This document shows positions 1-5,075 of a stretch of 5,075 nt of DNA, piece after piece (position 1 is the stretch's first letter; each line of letters starts with the position of its first letter). The DNA is taken from assembly GCA_020855015.1 (NCBI GenBank), contig JAHKLP010000120.1, forward strand, positions 1-5,075, written 5' to 3'. Position numbers and translations under genes: made by a program. The notes beneath the pieces were generated by a model, which saw only the letters and a program-made list of their open reading frames with translations, had not been told where the DNA came from and searched no databases. Origin of the DNA: Methanobacterium sp. Lineage in GTDB: Archaea > Methanobacteriota > Methanobacteria > Methanobacteriales > Methanobacteriaceae.

Positions 1-131
1 ATTTCTTAGCAGTATTTTATTGAAAAATGAGTACTGACTATTGATTTTATAATTATATTTGAAATTAAAAATCTATAAGTTTATAACTATTCTCTTATAA
101 TTAATTTTATAGTTTGTTAACCTTTCTTTGA

Positions 132-140
132 TTTAATATA
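132..140 (+). promoter_or_regulatory. Candidate archaeal TATA box for the membrane-protein gene
   Basis: TTTAATATA resembles the archaeal box A bound by TATA-binding protein. Transcription would start about 25 bases downstream, near 160-165, leaving a leader of roughly 75 bases. In so AT-rich a region such matches occur by chance. A second candidate around 195-204 (TTAGATATAA) would give an almost leaderless message starting near 225-230. The choice between them cannot be made from sequence alone. Confidence 0.25.
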
Positions 141-191
141 CAATAGATTTATTAAATAGTGATGATCTAACTATAATGAAAATATGTTCCT

Positions 192-217
192 GTTTTAGAT
201 ATAAGTTTTAGATACTA
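192..217. repeat. 13-base imperfect tandem duplication
   Basis: GTTTTAGATATAA (192-204) is followed directly by GTTTTAGATACTA (205-217), matching at 11 of 13 positions with the first ten bases identical. It abuts and partly overlaps the 20-base tandem duplication that begins at 211. It lies just upstream of the membrane-protein start codon, where a regulatory site or a replication-slippage scar are both possible. Confidence 0.7.
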
Positions 218-250
218 TGTTTATGGCTGAGATATTATGTTTATGGCTCA
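211..250. repeat. 20-base tandem duplication across the start codon of the membrane-protein gene
   Basis: Unit one, GATACTATGTTTATGGCTGA (211-230), is followed head to tail by unit two, GATATTATGTTTATGGCTCA (231-250). The units differ at two positions (215/235 and 229/249). Each carries ATGTTTATGGCT, which is the start of the annotated protein in unit two. Because 20 is not a multiple of three, the unit-one ATG at 217 lies in a different frame and opens only a 17-codon reading frame ending at 270. Confidence 0.85.
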
Positions 251-1319
251 AAATCATCTTCAATTCATAATAGAAGTTGCTCTAATTATCCATGTAGGGA
301 TATTACTATTATTTAATATAGTTGCTATTCCATTAAGCATGGTTCTATTTATAGGGCTGGTTATTACTGTAGCTATTGCCCTACTTTTTGGGTTGGATGC
401 AACATTTCTGCTGCTTCCCTTCATGTCACATCATGAATTTACTCATCCTTTTGGAGCATTTTCAGTTTTTGCATGGGTAACTGTAACTGCTGCTGCAAAT
501 CTTTTAAGTGAAGTTGGAATCAGATCTTCATCAATAAAGGCATTGTCACTAATACTTTTCTTTGCAATTGCTATTGGTGGAGGAATAATGCACCGATCAT
601 TTCTTTTTCTATGGTTTTTGGGATGGGCGGTCGGATATATTATAATGTCTAAAAGTTTTCAAAGAAGTACCAGGATTTCTCCAAGAACAATTGTCACCTG
701 GGTAATAGCAGGTATAGCTGCATTTGGAATTCTTGAACTTTTATCAAGAATACTGGATAAAGCAGTTTTAAGTCCTCTCTTGAGGATAGCCAGAATTGAA
801 CAATATTCCACCCCAAGTTTAAAGATGGTAATCAATAATACAACCTTCTGGGGCCATGTAAAAGGAGCATGTCACTGGGGTGCACAGTGCCTAGGAGGAT
901 CAGATGGTTATATTTCTCTTCCACTAACCTTTATTCATTACTTTAGTTTACCATTTCCACTATTCTACGGAGTACTGGTAATTAAAAAGGATTACATAGA
1001 TTATATGTTACCAGGTATTTTTGGTATAGCTTTTGACTTTGGATATGCAGGATTATTTGCCATATTAGGCTGGAGTCTTATTGTAATCTGTTCTGGATTT
1101 ACCATACTTAGAAAATATCGAAGCAAAAGAAAAGAAGGGAGTAGAAGATATCTGGGAAGAGAAGCACTATTAATTGGAGCTTTATCAGCTTTTATTGCCC
1201 AAACAATTGTTGGACTTTTCTTATTTACCCGTTCTATAAATGGATCAGCAATGATTGCTTATATTGTTCTATCGGCATTGGTAATGGCCCACGTGGTAAT
1301 TATAAAAAGAAAGCTTTAA
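237..1319 (+). CDS. Polytopic membrane protein, family not recognised
   Basis: I do not recognise this 360-residue protein with confidence. It is strongly hydrophobic, with about eight to ten likely membrane segments (roughly 8-28, 32-52, 72-90, 101-116, 119-137, 151-168, 258-290, 308-330 and 336-356). A long, less hydrophobic loop spans about 172-255. There is a histidine-rich stretch at 64-70 (SHHEFTH). The loop contains H207, C212, H213 and C218 (GHVKGACHWGAQC), followed by GSDGYISLP. The pattern of a large loop followed by IAFDFGYAGLF (264-274) vaguely resembles Wzy or O-antigen-polymerase-like proteins, but this is only a guess. An in-frame TGA at 228-230 limits the start to ATG 237 or ATG 243. 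Neither has a clear ribosome binding site, so leaderless or weak initiation is possible. Its sequence gives no link to the convergent kor operon. Confidence 0.8.
   Translation: MFMAQNHLQFIIEVALIIHVGILLLFNIVAIPLSMVLFIGLVITVAIALLFGLDATFLLLPFMSHHEFTHPFGAFSVFAWVTVTAAANLLSEVGIRSSSIKALSLILFFAIAIGGGIMHRSFLFLWFLGWAVGYIIMSKSFQRSTRISPRTIVTWVIAGIAAFGILELLSRILDKAVLSPLLRIARIEQYSTPSLKMVINNTTFWGHVKGACHWGAQCLGGSDGYISLPLTFIHYFSLPFPLFYGVLVIKKDYIDYMLPGIFGIAFDFGYAGLFAILGWSLIVICSGFTILRKYRSKRKEGSRRYLGREALLIGALSAFIAQTIVGLFLFTRSINGSAMIAYIVLSALVMAHVVIIKRKL
1299..1313 (-). terminator. Candidate T-rich terminator of the kor-sucC operon
   Basis: Read on the minus strand, CTTTCTTTTTATAATT lies about 45-55 bases past the sucC stop codon, inside the last codons of the convergent membrane-protein gene. 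The 37-base gap itself has no T-run on the minus strand. If transcription of the operon ends here, the two convergent transcripts would overlap at their 3' ends. The run is short, so the call is weak. Confidence 0.25.
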
Positions 1320-1328
1320 TTTAAAATA

Positions 1329-1340
1329 TTATTTTTTTCA
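1329..1340 (+). terminator. Probable T-tract terminator of the membrane-protein gene
   Basis: A run of seven T residues (1332-1338) inside a T-rich stretch lies 13 bases after the TAA stop of the plus-strand gene. Archaeal RNA polymerase terminates at such U-tracts without needing a strong hairpin, and none is present here. The position between two convergent genes fits a 3' end. Confidence 0.5.
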
Positions 1341-1356
1341 GAGGCACGTGCTAAGT

Positions 1357-2454
1357 CTAATTACATAATTCAACAGCTTTTTTCGCTGCTGCTTCCATGG
1401 ATGTTTCAAATGAAATTCCTGCTTCACTTAATAGCCTCTGGCCCTCTTCTTCATTTGTCCCCGTCAATCTTATGACCATGGGTACTTTCCGGTTAGCGTT
1501 ATTTAAGACATTGATTACCCCACTTGCAACATCATCTGCCCGGGTTATGCCTCCCAAAACATTTAAGAATATGACTTTAACTTTAGGGTACTCTAAAACT
1601 AGATTTATGGCTTTTTCTATATTTTTTGATGAGGCTCCGCCACCAATATCTAGAAAAGTGGCTGGATTTCCACCATACAACTTTATCATATCCATACCAG
1701 TTAAAGTAAGACCGGCACCATTGCCAATAACTGCCACATCACCTTCCAGTTTAACATAAGCAAATTCTTTTTCTTCATATTCTTCCAGTTCCATAAGATG
1801 TTTATGACGGAATAATGCGTCATCGTCTATTTCCAGCTTTGCATCAGCCGCGATTAGTCCTTCTTCAGTCAATACCAAGGGATTGATCTCGGCCAAGTTT
1901 GCATCGTATTTTTTAAAAATGTTAAATAATTTCCAGATAACTGCACCCATAGGAGGAATTAAAGCAGAGTTTACTCCCATTTTCCGGGCTATTTCCCGGG
2001 CATTAAATGGTAAAAATTCATTTAAAGGGTTTAAATGTTTTTTAATAATTTTTTCAGGTTGTGTTCTTGCTAATTCCTCTATTTCTATTCCACCCTCACT
2101 GCTAGCCATTATTAAAGATTTTTTATTACTTCGATCCACGGCAATACTAAGATAGAACTCTTTTTCAATTTTAAGTTTTTCTTCTACTAAGAGTGATTGC
2201 ACAGGTTCTCCCCTTATAAAAGAGCCAATAAGTTTATTTGAGGCAGTATAAGCTTCTTCAGGAGTATTAGCAAATTTTATGCCTCCGGCTTTACCTCTTC
2301 CTCCCAGCAGTATTTGCGATTTAAGTGCAACTGGTTTATCAATATTTGTTGCTATAGCTTTTGCATCTTCAGCACTTTTGGCAAGATCTGATCTGGGTAT
2401 GGGAATTCCTTCCTGTTTAAAAATATTTTTAGCACTATACTCATAAAGCTTCAT
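1357..2454 (-). CDS. sucC: Succinyl-CoA synthetase (succinate-CoA ligase), beta subunit
   Basis: SucC is the ATP-grasp subunit of cytoplasmic succinyl-CoA synthetase and, with SucD, interconverts succinate, CoA and ATP with succinyl-CoA. Beside kor genes in a methanogen it probably runs towards succinyl-CoA, the Kor substrate. The 365 residues are slightly shorter than E. coli SucC (388). Visible are ALKSQILLGGRGKAGG (43-58; K45 and the glycine-rich nucleotide loop), EINPLV (189-194) and DAKLEIDD (204-211) for Mg-nucleotide binding, and the C-terminal ligase domain with GNGAGLTLTGMD (244-255), DIGGGAS (269-275), NVLGGITRADDVA (298-310) and RLTGTNEEEG (329-338). The ATG overlaps the korC stop in an ATGA, and GAGG sits seven bases upstream of it, implying coupled translation. 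The stop is TAG. It is the last gene of the operon and no sucD follows. Confidence 0.96.
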   Translation of the reverse strand: MKLYEYSAKNIFKQEGIPIPRSDLAKSAEDAKAIATNIDKPVALKSQILLGGRGKAGGIKFANTPEEAYTASNKLIGSFIRGEPVQSLLVEEKLKIEKEFYLSIAVDRSNKKSLIMASSEGGIEIEELARTQPEKIIKKHLNPLNEFLPFNAREIARKMGVNSALIPPMGAVIWKLFNIFKKYDANLAEINPLVLTEEGLIAADAKLEIDDDALFRHKHLMELEEYEEKEFAYVKLEGDVAVIGNGAGLTLTGMDMIKLYGGNPATFLDIGGGASSKNIEKAINLVLEYPKVKVIFLNVLGGITRADDVASGVINVLNNANRKVPMVIRLTGTNEEEGQRLLSEAGISFETSMEAAAKKAVELCN

Positions 2455-3011
2455 TCTAATTCCTCGTTGGCTAAGGCTAATCCTGCTTCAAATGCAGCTA
2501 TATTTTTTTCTTCAGTTCCTTTAGGTACACTGGCAGCTATGGCTTTTTCAGCTGATTTTCGGGATATAACACCGGTAAATTGGGTGATTGCACCGATCAT
2601 AACTATATTGGCCACAATTTTAAGGCCAATTTCCTCTTCAGCGGTTTTAGTTACCGGTGCTTTATAATACTTAATATCGTGTTCATTTATGAAAGGAAGT
2701 ATTTCTTCCTCAACTATCATGTCAGGGTCAACTATGAGAATTCCCCCACTTTTGAGATCGTCTAGGTAGGCCATTAATGCCTGATGAGACATGGCAACAA
2801 ATATATCTGCTTTTTGGACCTTGGGATAATCTATTTCCTCATCACTAATAACTACTTCAGTTCTTGAGGCCCCTCCTCTTGCTTCTGGACCGTAAGATTG
2901 GGTTTGGACTGCATATATATTATCATACAGTGCAGCAGCCTTTCCAATCACTATACCTGCTAAAATTATGCCTTGTCCACCAAAACCAGCAATTCTTATT
3001 TCTTTTCTCAA
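2451..3011 (-). CDS. korC: 2-oxoglutarate:ferredoxin oxidoreductase, gamma subunit
   Basis: KorC is the gamma subunit or domain of the thiamine-dependent oxidoreductase that joins succinyl-CoA, CO2 and reduced ferredoxin to form 2-oxoglutarate, or does the reverse. The 186-residue protein shows the family features: an N-terminal strand followed by GFGGQGI (9-15), QSYGPEARGGASRTEVVIS (38-56), VAMSHQAL (72-79), VDPD (94-97) and NIVMIGAI (135-142). In the family this domain contacts the CoA moiety. The start codon is TTG (3009-3011), supported by AAGGAGGA five bases upstream (3017-3024). The next in-frame methionine, at residue 74, lies well inside the conserved domain, so a later start is excluded. 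It begins one base after the korB stop and its TGA overlaps the sucC ATG, the usual arrangement for stoichiometric expression. Confidence 0.95.
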   Translation of the reverse strand: MRKEIRIAGFGGQGIILAGIVIGKAAALYDNIYAVQTQSYGPEARGGASRTEVVISDEEIDYPKVQKADIFVAMSHQALMAYLDDLKSGGILIVDPDMIVEEEILPFINEHDIKYYKAPVTKTAEEEIGLKIVANIVMIGAITQFTGVISRKSAEKAIAASVPKGTEEKNIAAFEAGLALANEELE

Positions 3012-3012
3012 T

Positions 3013-3879
3013 TTAATCCTCCTTGTACGCTGAATTTATGATAGAAAGAGAATCATCTGAACATTTATTCTCAATTAAATTGAACAGTTCTTCTGAAAAT
3101 TCAGGCTCCTTTTCATTTACAAATTCGCCTAAAATAATTTTACCTTCTAACTCTTCTGGAGACATTTTACGGGCCCTTCTACTGACCACACTATTCTCTT
3201 TCATCCATTTCATCATTTCAATCGGTGTTTTCATACGATTTTTACGACCAAAGTAAGTAGGACACTGAGATATAACCTCAACAAACGAAAAACCTTTGTT
3301 TTTGAGACCTTTTTTAACAGCATTTGAAAGCTGCAGTGGATGTGCTGTGGTCCAACGTGCAACGTATGTAGCACCGGCAGCTGATACCAACTTAGAAAGG
3401 TCAAAAGGACGTTCAATTGCTCCGTATGGTGCAGTGCTTCCATAACTTCCTTGAGGAGATGTTGGGCTAATTTGGCCCCCGGTCATTCCATAGATGCTAT
3501 TATTTATACAAATAACAGTAAGGTCTATATTTCTTCGTGCGGCGTGAATTAGATGATTACCTCCTATTGCAGCAGCATCTCCATCTCCAGTGAAGACTAC
3601 AACGTCATGATGGGGATTTCCTAATTTAATACCTGTAGCAAAGGAAATGGGACGTCCATGAGTGGTGTGAAGAGAATCACACTTCACATAACCAGGTATT
3701 CTGGAAGAACACCCAATCCCAGAAACCATTACAATATTTTCAAAGTCAATTCCCGCCATTTCCATACCATTAAAGAATGTGTTAAGGACAATTCCATTCC
3801 CACAACCTGCACAGAAAATATGGGGAAGTCTATCTTTACGTAAATATTTCATAAAACGATTTTCATTCGTTTTATCCAT
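3013..3879 (-). CDS. korB: 2-oxoglutarate:ferredoxin oxidoreductase, beta subunit (TPP and Fe-S binding)
   Basis: KorB carries the thiamine diphosphate site and the proximal [4Fe-4S] cluster of the cytoplasmic Kor complex. The 288 residues show CAGCGNG (23-29), C57 in GIGCSSRIPGY and C206 in SQCPTYFG. These four cysteines (23, 26, 57, 206) match the cluster ligands of the family. The thiamine diphosphate motif runs from GDGD (98-101) to NN (126-127), followed by the conserved YGMTGGQISPTSPQG (130-144). The length is normal for a separate beta subunit of the 2-oxoglutarate type. The ATG has a strong ribosome binding site, AAAGGAGAG (3887-3895), seven bases upstream. It follows korA after an unusually wide 70-base gap and precedes korC by one base. 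Neighbouring korA, korC and sucC favour 2-oxoglutarate over pyruvate or branched-chain oxoacids as substrate. Confidence 0.95.
   Translation of the reverse strand: MDKTNENRFMKYLRKDRLPHIFCAGCGNGIVLNTFFNGMEMAGIDFENIVMVSGIGCSSRIPGYVKCDSLHTTHGRPISFATGIKLGNPHHDVVVFTGDGDAAAIGGNHLIHAARRNIDLTVICINNSIYGMTGGQISPTSPQGSYGSTAPYGAIERPFDLSKLVSAAGATYVARWTTAHPLQLSNAVKKGLKNKGFSFVEVISQCPTYFGRKNRMKTPIEMMKWMKENSVVSRRARKMSPEELEGKIILGEFVNEKEPEFSEELFNLIENKCSDDSLSIINSAYKED
3017..3024 (-). promoter_or_regulatory. Ribosome binding site that fixes the TTG start of korC
   Basis: AAGGAGGA on the minus strand is an almost complete match to the archaeal Shine-Dalgarno consensus and lies five bases before the TTG at 3009-3011, within the last codons of korB. 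With no ATG in frame before residue 74 of the product, it decides the start. Confidence 0.85.
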
Positions 3880-3886
3880 TTTTTAA

Positions 3887-3895
3887 CTCTCCTTT
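3887..3895 (-). promoter_or_regulatory. Ribosome binding site of korB
   Basis: AAAGGAGAG on the minus strand ends seven bases before the korB ATG (3877-3879). This strong, separate site means korB need not depend on coupling to korA, which ends 70 bases away. Confidence 0.8.
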
Positions 3896-3917
3896 TTTTG
3901 TAAAAACATCATGTATG

Positions 3918-3929
3918 TCAATATATTGA
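3918..3929. promoter_or_regulatory. Perfect 12-base palindrome with TATA-like core in the korA-korB gap
   Basis: TCAATATATTGA is self-complementary over all 12 bases and lies 38 bases upstream of the korB start codon. Its ATATAT core could act as a TATA element for an internal minus-strand promoter, with transcription starting near 3898 and a leader of roughly 20 bases that includes the korB ribosome binding site. Alternatively it could be an operator for a dimeric regulator, or chance in an AT-rich spacer. Nothing in the sequence decides between these. Confidence 0.3.
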
Positions 3930-3949
3930 TAATTTTTAATTATTTTCAT

Positions 3950-5075
3950 TTATTCCATTTCAGATTTTATTTTGTTTAGAATTTCATCCGGTCGGTGTAT
4001 TTCCCCACCAATCTTAGAAAGCAGTGAAACCTCTGAATGACCACAGGCAACTCTTTCAACTTCGTGGACTATTTGGCCTAAATTCATTTCTACCACAATA
4101 ATTTTTGAAGCCTTTTTGGCAGCTTCTCTAATTTCCTTTTCAGGGAAAGGCCATACTACATCTAATTTCATGTATCCTGTTTTAATACCTTCTTTGCGTG
4201 CTTTTTTAATTGCAGTTGCCACTGACCGAGAAGGAGCTCCATAAGAAACAACTATGATTTCTGCATCATCTACTAGTTCTTGATGCACCCTAGTAATTTG
4301 TTCTCTGTTCTTATTTATTTTATCACAAAGCCTTTTTACAAGTTTTGAATGAGCTTTTGGATTTGAAGCATCAGGATAACCTCTTTCATCGTGAGTTAGA
4401 CCAGTTACATGTAATTTATAACCACTTCCAAAAGGAGGCATAGGGGATGTACCTTCAGCATCAGCCTTAAATGGTAAAAATTTTTCAGGTGTCTCCTCAG
4501 GCATTTTACGTTTATTAATTTTCACCTGGTTTGGGATTGTGATTTTTTCCCGCATATGGCCAACTATTTCATCGCTCATGACCATTACAGGCACACGATA
4601 TTCTTCTGCCAGATTAAAAGCTTCAATTGTAAAATCACAACATTCCTGTACCGATGATGGTGAAAGAGCTATTATCTCATAATCTCCATGGGATCCCCAT
4701 CGGGCCTGCATCATATCGCTTTGGGAAGCCATGGTGGGCTGACCAGTAGAAGGAGATCCTCGCTGCATGTTAATTATAACTAAAGGAGTTTCTGTCATTG
4801 CAGCGTAACCAATGTGTTCTTGCATTAGGGAAAATCCAGGTCCTGAAGTGGCAGTCATTCCCTTAACTCCAGACCAAACTGCCCCAATTACTGAACCAAG
4901 CGCCGAAATTTCGTCTTCCATCTGAATAAATACTCCTCCTTCTCTTGGAAGAAGGATTGCCATGTCTTCAGCGATTTCAGTAGATGGTGTTATGGGGTAA
5001 CCCCCAAAAAACCGACAACCAGCTTTTATGGCCCCTCGAGCACATGCTTCATTTCCCTGAATAAAAAATTCATCA
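3950..5075 (-). CDS. korA: 2-oxoglutarate:ferredoxin oxidoreductase, alpha subunit (partial, N-terminus cut by window edge)
   Basis: KorA is the alpha subunit of the Kor complex and helps form the active site facing the thiamine diphosphate in KorB. The reading frame stays open to the window edge. 374 codons are visible, beginning DEFFIQGNEA, so only a few residues should be missing. The ATG at 4961-4963 is internal, because conserved sequence precedes it. Numbering from the first visible residue, motifs are QGNEACARGAIKAG (6-19), GYPITPSTE (25-33), QMEDE (51-55, including the family's conserved glutamate near the thiamine ring), TSGPGFSLMQE (76-86), RGSPSTGQPT (105-114) and a C-terminal transketolase-like domain with SYGAPSRSVATAI (277-289) and VVEMNLGQ (327-334). 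The stop is TAA. KorD, a ferredoxin-like subunit, is known to lie directly upstream in Methanothermobacter and would fall outside this window. Confidence 0.95.
   Translation of the reverse strand, partial: DEFFIQGNEACARGAIKAGCRFFGGYPITPSTEIAEDMAILLPREGGVFIQMEDEISALGSVIGAVWSGVKGMTATSGPGFSLMQEHIGYAAMTETPLVIINMQRGSPSTGQPTMASQSDMMQARWGSHGDYEIIALSPSSVQECCDFTIEAFNLAEEYRVPVMVMSDEIVGHMREKITIPNQVKINKRKMPEETPEKFLPFKADAEGTSPMPPFGSGYKLHVTGLTHDERGYPDASNPKAHSKLVKRLCDKINKNREQITRVHQELVDDAEIIVVSYGAPSRSVATAIKKARKEGIKTGYMKLDVVWPFPEKEIREAAKKASKIIVVEMNLGQIVHEVERVACGHSEVSLLSKIGGEIHRPDEILNKIKSEME

Larger units (their letters stand above)
1..236. other. AT-rich non-coding region upstream of the membrane-protein gene
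   Basis: This stretch is only about 19% G+C by direct count, much lower than the genes. All plus-strand frames are closed by stops within the first 40 bases, so at most the last dozen codons of an upstream gene could be present, and I cannot support one. I see no tRNA, no long stem-loop and no recognisable riboswitch. It contains several TATA-like stretches and, at its right end, two short tandem duplications listed separately. It most likely serves as the promoter and leader region of the gene starting at 237. Confidence 0.6.

Noticed and set aside
2..37. Possible 3' end of an upstream plus-strand gene (FLSSILLKNEY then stop)
   Set aside because: Only eleven codons are visible and other frames close just as early, so nothing supports a real coding end.
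74..85. TATAA-GT-TTATA inverted repeat in the leader region
   Set aside because: The arms are only five bases long, and at about 19% G+C such repeats are expected by chance.
1397..1759. 120-codon plus-strand open frame opposite sucC
   Set aside because: It lies wholly antisense to conserved sucC sequence and its translation has no recognisable domain. It is a shadow of the real gene.
3231..3443. 70-codon minus-strand open frame inside korB
   Set aside because: It is an alternative frame of the same strand within well-conserved korB. It has no ribosome binding site and no sign of a frameshift in korB.
3013..3879. Pyruvate or branched-chain 2-oxoacid oxidoreductase as an alternative identity for the complex
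   Set aside because: The separate alpha, beta and gamma subunits in the order A-B-C followed by sucC match the known 2-oxoglutarate operon. The pyruvate and 2-oxoisovalerate enzymes are organised differently and are not linked to sucC.
3950..4963. korA starting at the ATG at 4963 (337 residues)
   Set aside because: The 37 in-frame codons to the right encode the conserved KorA N-terminus (QGNEACARGAIKAG, GYPITPSTE), so this methionine is internal and the gene runs off the window.

Overview
The window is almost certainly archaeal and looks like a mesophilic member of the Methanobacteriales, with Methanobacterium as the best guess. This rests on the KorA, KorB, KorC and SucC protein sequences, on the kor-sucC gene order known from that order, and on the AT-rich base composition. 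No rRNA, tRNA, CRISPR array, insertion sequence or other mobile element was seen.

Layout: bases 1-236 are very AT-rich (about 19% G+C) and carry no supportable gene. Just before the first gene they hold two short tandem duplications, the second of which duplicates the start-codon region. A plus-strand gene (237-1319) encodes a 360-residue polytopic membrane protein of unrecognised family. It meets the end of a minus-strand operon tail to tail, with only 37 bases between stop codons.

The minus-strand operon reads right to left as korA (entering from the right edge, lacking only its first few codons), korB, korC and sucC. KorA, KorB and KorC are the alpha, beta and gamma subunits of 2-oxoglutarate:ferredoxin oxidoreductase. 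SucC is the beta subunit of succinyl-CoA synthetase. Together they cover the last two steps of the incomplete reductive citric acid pathway: succinate is activated to succinyl-CoA, which is then reductively carboxylated to 2-oxoglutarate using reduced ferredoxin, feeding glutamate synthesis. The ferredoxin-like KorD subunit and the operon promoter would be expected beyond the right edge. SucD, the partner of SucC, is not here.

The three downstream operon genes are tightly packed. korB and korC are separated by one base, and korC starts with TTG behind a strong ribosome binding site. korC and sucC overlap in an ATGA. By contrast, korA and korB are 70 bases apart, and that gap contains a perfect 12-base palindrome and a TATA-like element.

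The operon is well-understood central metabolism. The less explained parts are the membrane protein, its duplicated start region, and the korA-korB gap. I did not find convincing evidence for a new multi-gene system.
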